A DNA stretch of 64,000 bases, taken from the NCBI RefSeq assembly GCF_023973825.1, contig NC_090127.1, positions 186,001 to 250,000 on the forward strand, written 5' to 3'. The position numbers were made by a program, and so were the translations under genes. This document shows positions 61,456-64,000 of the stretch, one piece after another. The notes below the pieces were generated by a model, which saw nothing but the letters and a program-made list of their open reading frames with translations, was not told the origin of the DNA and did no database searches. Every line of letters starts with the position of its first letter. Within the stretch, counting starts at the first letter, position 1. This DNA is from Plasmodium brasilianum. Its lineage: Eukaryota; Apicomplexa; Aconoidasida; Haemosporida; Plasmodiidae.

Positions 61456-62977
61456 AAGCAAAAAGAAAAAATTTAGAACTAGATTCGAAACCCATAATTT
61501 CTCAAATTATTAGAATAAATGACAGAGAACAATAAAAAAAAAAAAGAATGTGAGAAAGCAGTAGTGTGCCGCAAATTTCGTTTATCACAAATAGTTAGTC
61601 CAAATTTATCATAATGTTAAACGGTTTTTTTAGAAGATTATTTGTATTAAAAAAAAAACAAGAAAAGCGAACACATAAGCTTTAATACAAAGTAAAATAT
61701 AATAGGAATACTGGACAAATTCCAAATTTACATAACACTGCAAGAAAAAAAGGAAAAAATTAAAAATATGAAAGGACATATATACATATATATATTTGTT
61801 GGTATATAGATACATATAAAAGTGGACGTAAATTAAAGAATTAAGAATTGTAAAATATTGAATAAAAAAAAATTAAAGTTGTAGTAAATACAGTAAATAC
61901 TTAAGTATTCTATCGATATAAATTTTACTTATACCTTCTTTGTAATATCTGAAATATGTTATCTTTTGAAGTTAAATATATGCACATATCTAAGGATCAT
62001 TTGAAAATTATTATATCAATAAACGAAACAAATTACTGAGGAAGAATTATTTATCATGACATACAATATCAATCTTAAAATGCATCTTATACTTTTTTAG
62101 TGAACTCGATAACTCATTTTAAATTCAGAAAAGATTTAATAGTGAAAAAAAAAAAAAAAAAAAGTGCTATTAGAATTTTTTATTAAATATAAATGTGTGA
62201 GTTTTTACTTCGTACTTTGGTTATTTTATTTGTACATGTATTTTAATTAATTATTATAATCTGAATATACATATATATAAATTTGTACATGTATATTTAT
62301 TTAATTTATAAAAATTTACAATTCAATTAAGCATTTCCAAGTTTATTGCTATTTTTTTTTTTTTTTTTAACTCATATGGGTACTCCTAAGTTGCACATAA
62401 ATATGTGTGCAAATAATTAAAATACCATTGTTCTTTTTTTAAAATAAGCATAACTTTACTTAAAAGTTGCCCCTATTTTTGTTTCCTCCATATATTTGAT
62501 TTTAATAGTTACTATTTAAAGTTATTTTACTCACCAATTTTATTACATGTAGCTAATATGCTTATTTTATAAGATTATTAAAATGCATTTTTTTATGCTA
62601 AAATATATTAAATTATAAACCTTTTACAATACAAACATTTTAACTATTTTTATAGCACTTCTTTTTTATCATGTTGGCTCATATCGTACGCCCATAATAC
62701 CTTTTTTTTTTTTTTTTTTTTTTTTTTTCTATTTATTTCTAAGCATAACTACCCGTTAGTACTTATCGCACATTCTAATTTAAGAATATATTTCTTTTTC
62801 TTTTTATCGTCTAGGTGTTTTAGTATTATTTGTCTGCGTTTATTTTTATTAATATTTGAATGTTTTCTTTCAATTAGTAATTTAATGGAAATATTTGGAA
62901 AAAATTATCAATTCTTTCTTTTAAATTTTGCTATTTCAGTTTTTAATGAATTTATATAAACTTATTATTTTTGAAAA
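61456..62977. other. Intergenic region
   Basis: About 1.5 kb between two plus-strand genes. It includes poly-A (62142-62162) and a 28-base poly-T (62701-62728). No coding signal beyond short chance frames (61630-61815). The promoter of the FKBP-like gene should lie in the right half. Confidence 0.55.
62701..62728. repeat. Poly-T tract (about 28 T)
   Basis: Longest homopolymer in the window, intergenic, about 250 bp upstream of the FKBP-like start. Confidence 0.9.
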
Positions 62978-63899
62978 ATGATTACTGATTCTGAAGCTCC
63001 AAGTAAATGGCCCCTTTATAAAAAGTTTTATATAAGAAATTACCTGTGTTATATTAAATATATATATATATATATATATGAGTACATATTCATACAAATA
63101 TGACATAAATTTTTTTCTATTTTTTAAGCTTACAATTTTAACAGTGATGATGAAGCACCATGTGAATATTTGAATGACTGTTATGCAATAAGTGAAGACA
63201 CATTTTCCTTTAAAATTATCAAGCAATTGGGAGAGGTAAATATTTTAATGTACCATATATTTTGGTATTAATCCACTTTGGGGCTATTTATTTGTTTTCC
63301 TTTTTTTCTTCCGTTATAATACTTTTTATTATGCTATCATTTTTTTTTTTTTTTTTAAGAATTACTATAGTCCAGGAAATGGGAATAAAGTAAAAAGTAA
63401 AAAAAATAAGTGAAAAAGTGAAATTTCTTAGCACACTTCTATAACAGAAAAAATAAAATAATATCAAAACATTATTATTATACAAAGAGTACATACGTTT
63501 TCCTTCCGTTCTTTAAAGTAATATATTATGAGTTAGGTCATGAGGACAAAATTACAACTGCTCAAGTATACTTAGGGAAAAATGGTTATGCAATTTTATG
63601 CCCCCTTTGATTTCTGAGCAGAGTTTTTTTCTTTTAATTTTTATTATTAACATTCCTATTCCTTTGTTTTATTATGCTTTCTTATTTTGTAATAAAATTT
63701 ATGAATATTTTGCATCTCATATATTTCCAACACAGGCATATAACTATATGTATGTATATATATATATATGTGCTTTTTGCAGATAAATTACCTTACATAT
63801 GCGAAATTGCGGCAAAATGTATGAAACCAAAGGAGGTCTGCATTATACAGGCTCCGAAATCCTTCAAAAGTAATGTATTGAACGCAGACATATATATAC

Positions 63900-63936
<37 letters not shown>

Positions 63937-64000
63937 AAAGTATGAAGTTTATGCCTGTATGCGCACTTTTACAAGATGTCTTTTTCCCAATTTCTCCGAA
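62978..64000 (+). CDS. FKBP-like protein, 5' part (runs off the window)
   Basis: Five small exons assembled by hand: 62978-63045, 63145-63235, 63360-63396, 63519-63584 and 63783-63869, then a GTAATG donor; the gene continues beyond 64000. Phases agree throughout. The joined protein (first 116 residues) reads MITDSEAPSKWPLYKKF, then DTFSFKIIKQLGENYYSPGNGNKVKIIYYELG, then LPYICEIAAKCMKPKEVCII. The strand pattern (I-K-x-G, P-G-x-G-x-K-V-x-I-x-Y-x-L, then a CxxAAxxMKPKE-like helix and strand) is that of an FKBP domain. The FDSS loop and the tryptophan at the base of the active site are absent, so prolyl isomerase activity is unlikely. Degenerate FKBP domains followed by TPRs occur in AIP/FKBP co-chaperones, but the TPR part would lie outside this window. 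Exon 1 and its splice are the least certain. Confidence 0.6.
63905..63934. repeat. (TA)n dinucleotide repeat in an FKBP-like intron
   Basis: About 14 TA units inside the intron after the fifth exon. Confidence 0.85.

Noticed and set aside
1..64000. tRNA, rRNA, telomeric repeats, CRISPR arrays, transposons
   Set aside because: I looked for T-loop motifs, heptamer telomere repeats, regular spaced palindromes and transposase motifs and found none that hold up by eye.

Overview
This is a very AT-rich nuclear segment from an apicomplexan parasite, almost certainly a Plasmodium species. The support is the roughly 75-80% A+T, long poly-A/poly-T tracts and (TA)n runs between genes, Asn/Lys-rich low-complexity inserts in large proteins, short AT-rich introns, and a gene set (NHE-type Na+/H+ exchanger, DOHH, SEN1, DHX37-like helicase, eS7) that I recall lying together near one end of P. 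falciparum chromosome 13. Species cannot be fixed from the sequence. Synteny is from memory, not from a search.

Layout. Positions 1-7,500 look like the edge of a subtelomere: two small genes for secreted proteins (956-1597 with a signal peptide and one membrane span; 4429-5098, a two-exon gene with a signal peptide) in long gene-poor DNA. From about 7.5 kb the window is chromosome core. Minus strand: a six-exon small membrane protein (7553-9067), one giant SEN1/senataxin-like helicase (10840-19325), and DOHH (22009-23049). Plus strand: a DHX37/Dhr1-type ribosome-biogenesis helicase (24130-29547). Then come eS7 (minus, 30238-31037), a helical-repeat protein probably targeted to an organelle (plus, 33768-36449), a three-exon small membrane protein (plus, 37417-38264), the eRF1 glutamine methyltransferase HEMK2/N6AMT1 (plus, 38620-39636), a longin R-SNARE of the VAMP7 type (minus, 40455-41795), an ABITRAM/Simiate-like protein (plus, 43362-44321), a TBL1-like LisH protein with a huge Asn-rich tail (minus, 46337-49549), the Na+/H+ exchanger (minus, 52873-58144), a small one-span protein (plus, 60830-61455) and the 5' part of an FKBP-like gene (plus, from 62978, running off the window).

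Most introns were placed by hand from splice signals and phase. Two points change the annotation most. First, three long minus-strand reading frames between 19,325 and 10,840 join by in-phase splicing into one 2,599-residue SEN1 protein with an N-terminal helical domain, as in senataxin, instead of separate genes. Second, two large genes (DHX37-like and NHE) are each broken by a frameshift exactly at a long A homopolymer inside a poly-lysine stretch, and one extra A would repair both.

The genes share no pathway, but there is an informational/translation theme: SEN1 (RNA polymerase II termination/R-loops), DHX37 and eS7 (small-subunit biogenesis), DOHH (eIF5A hypusination) and HEMK2 (release-factor methylation). 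No tRNA, rRNA, CRISPR array or mobile element was seen.
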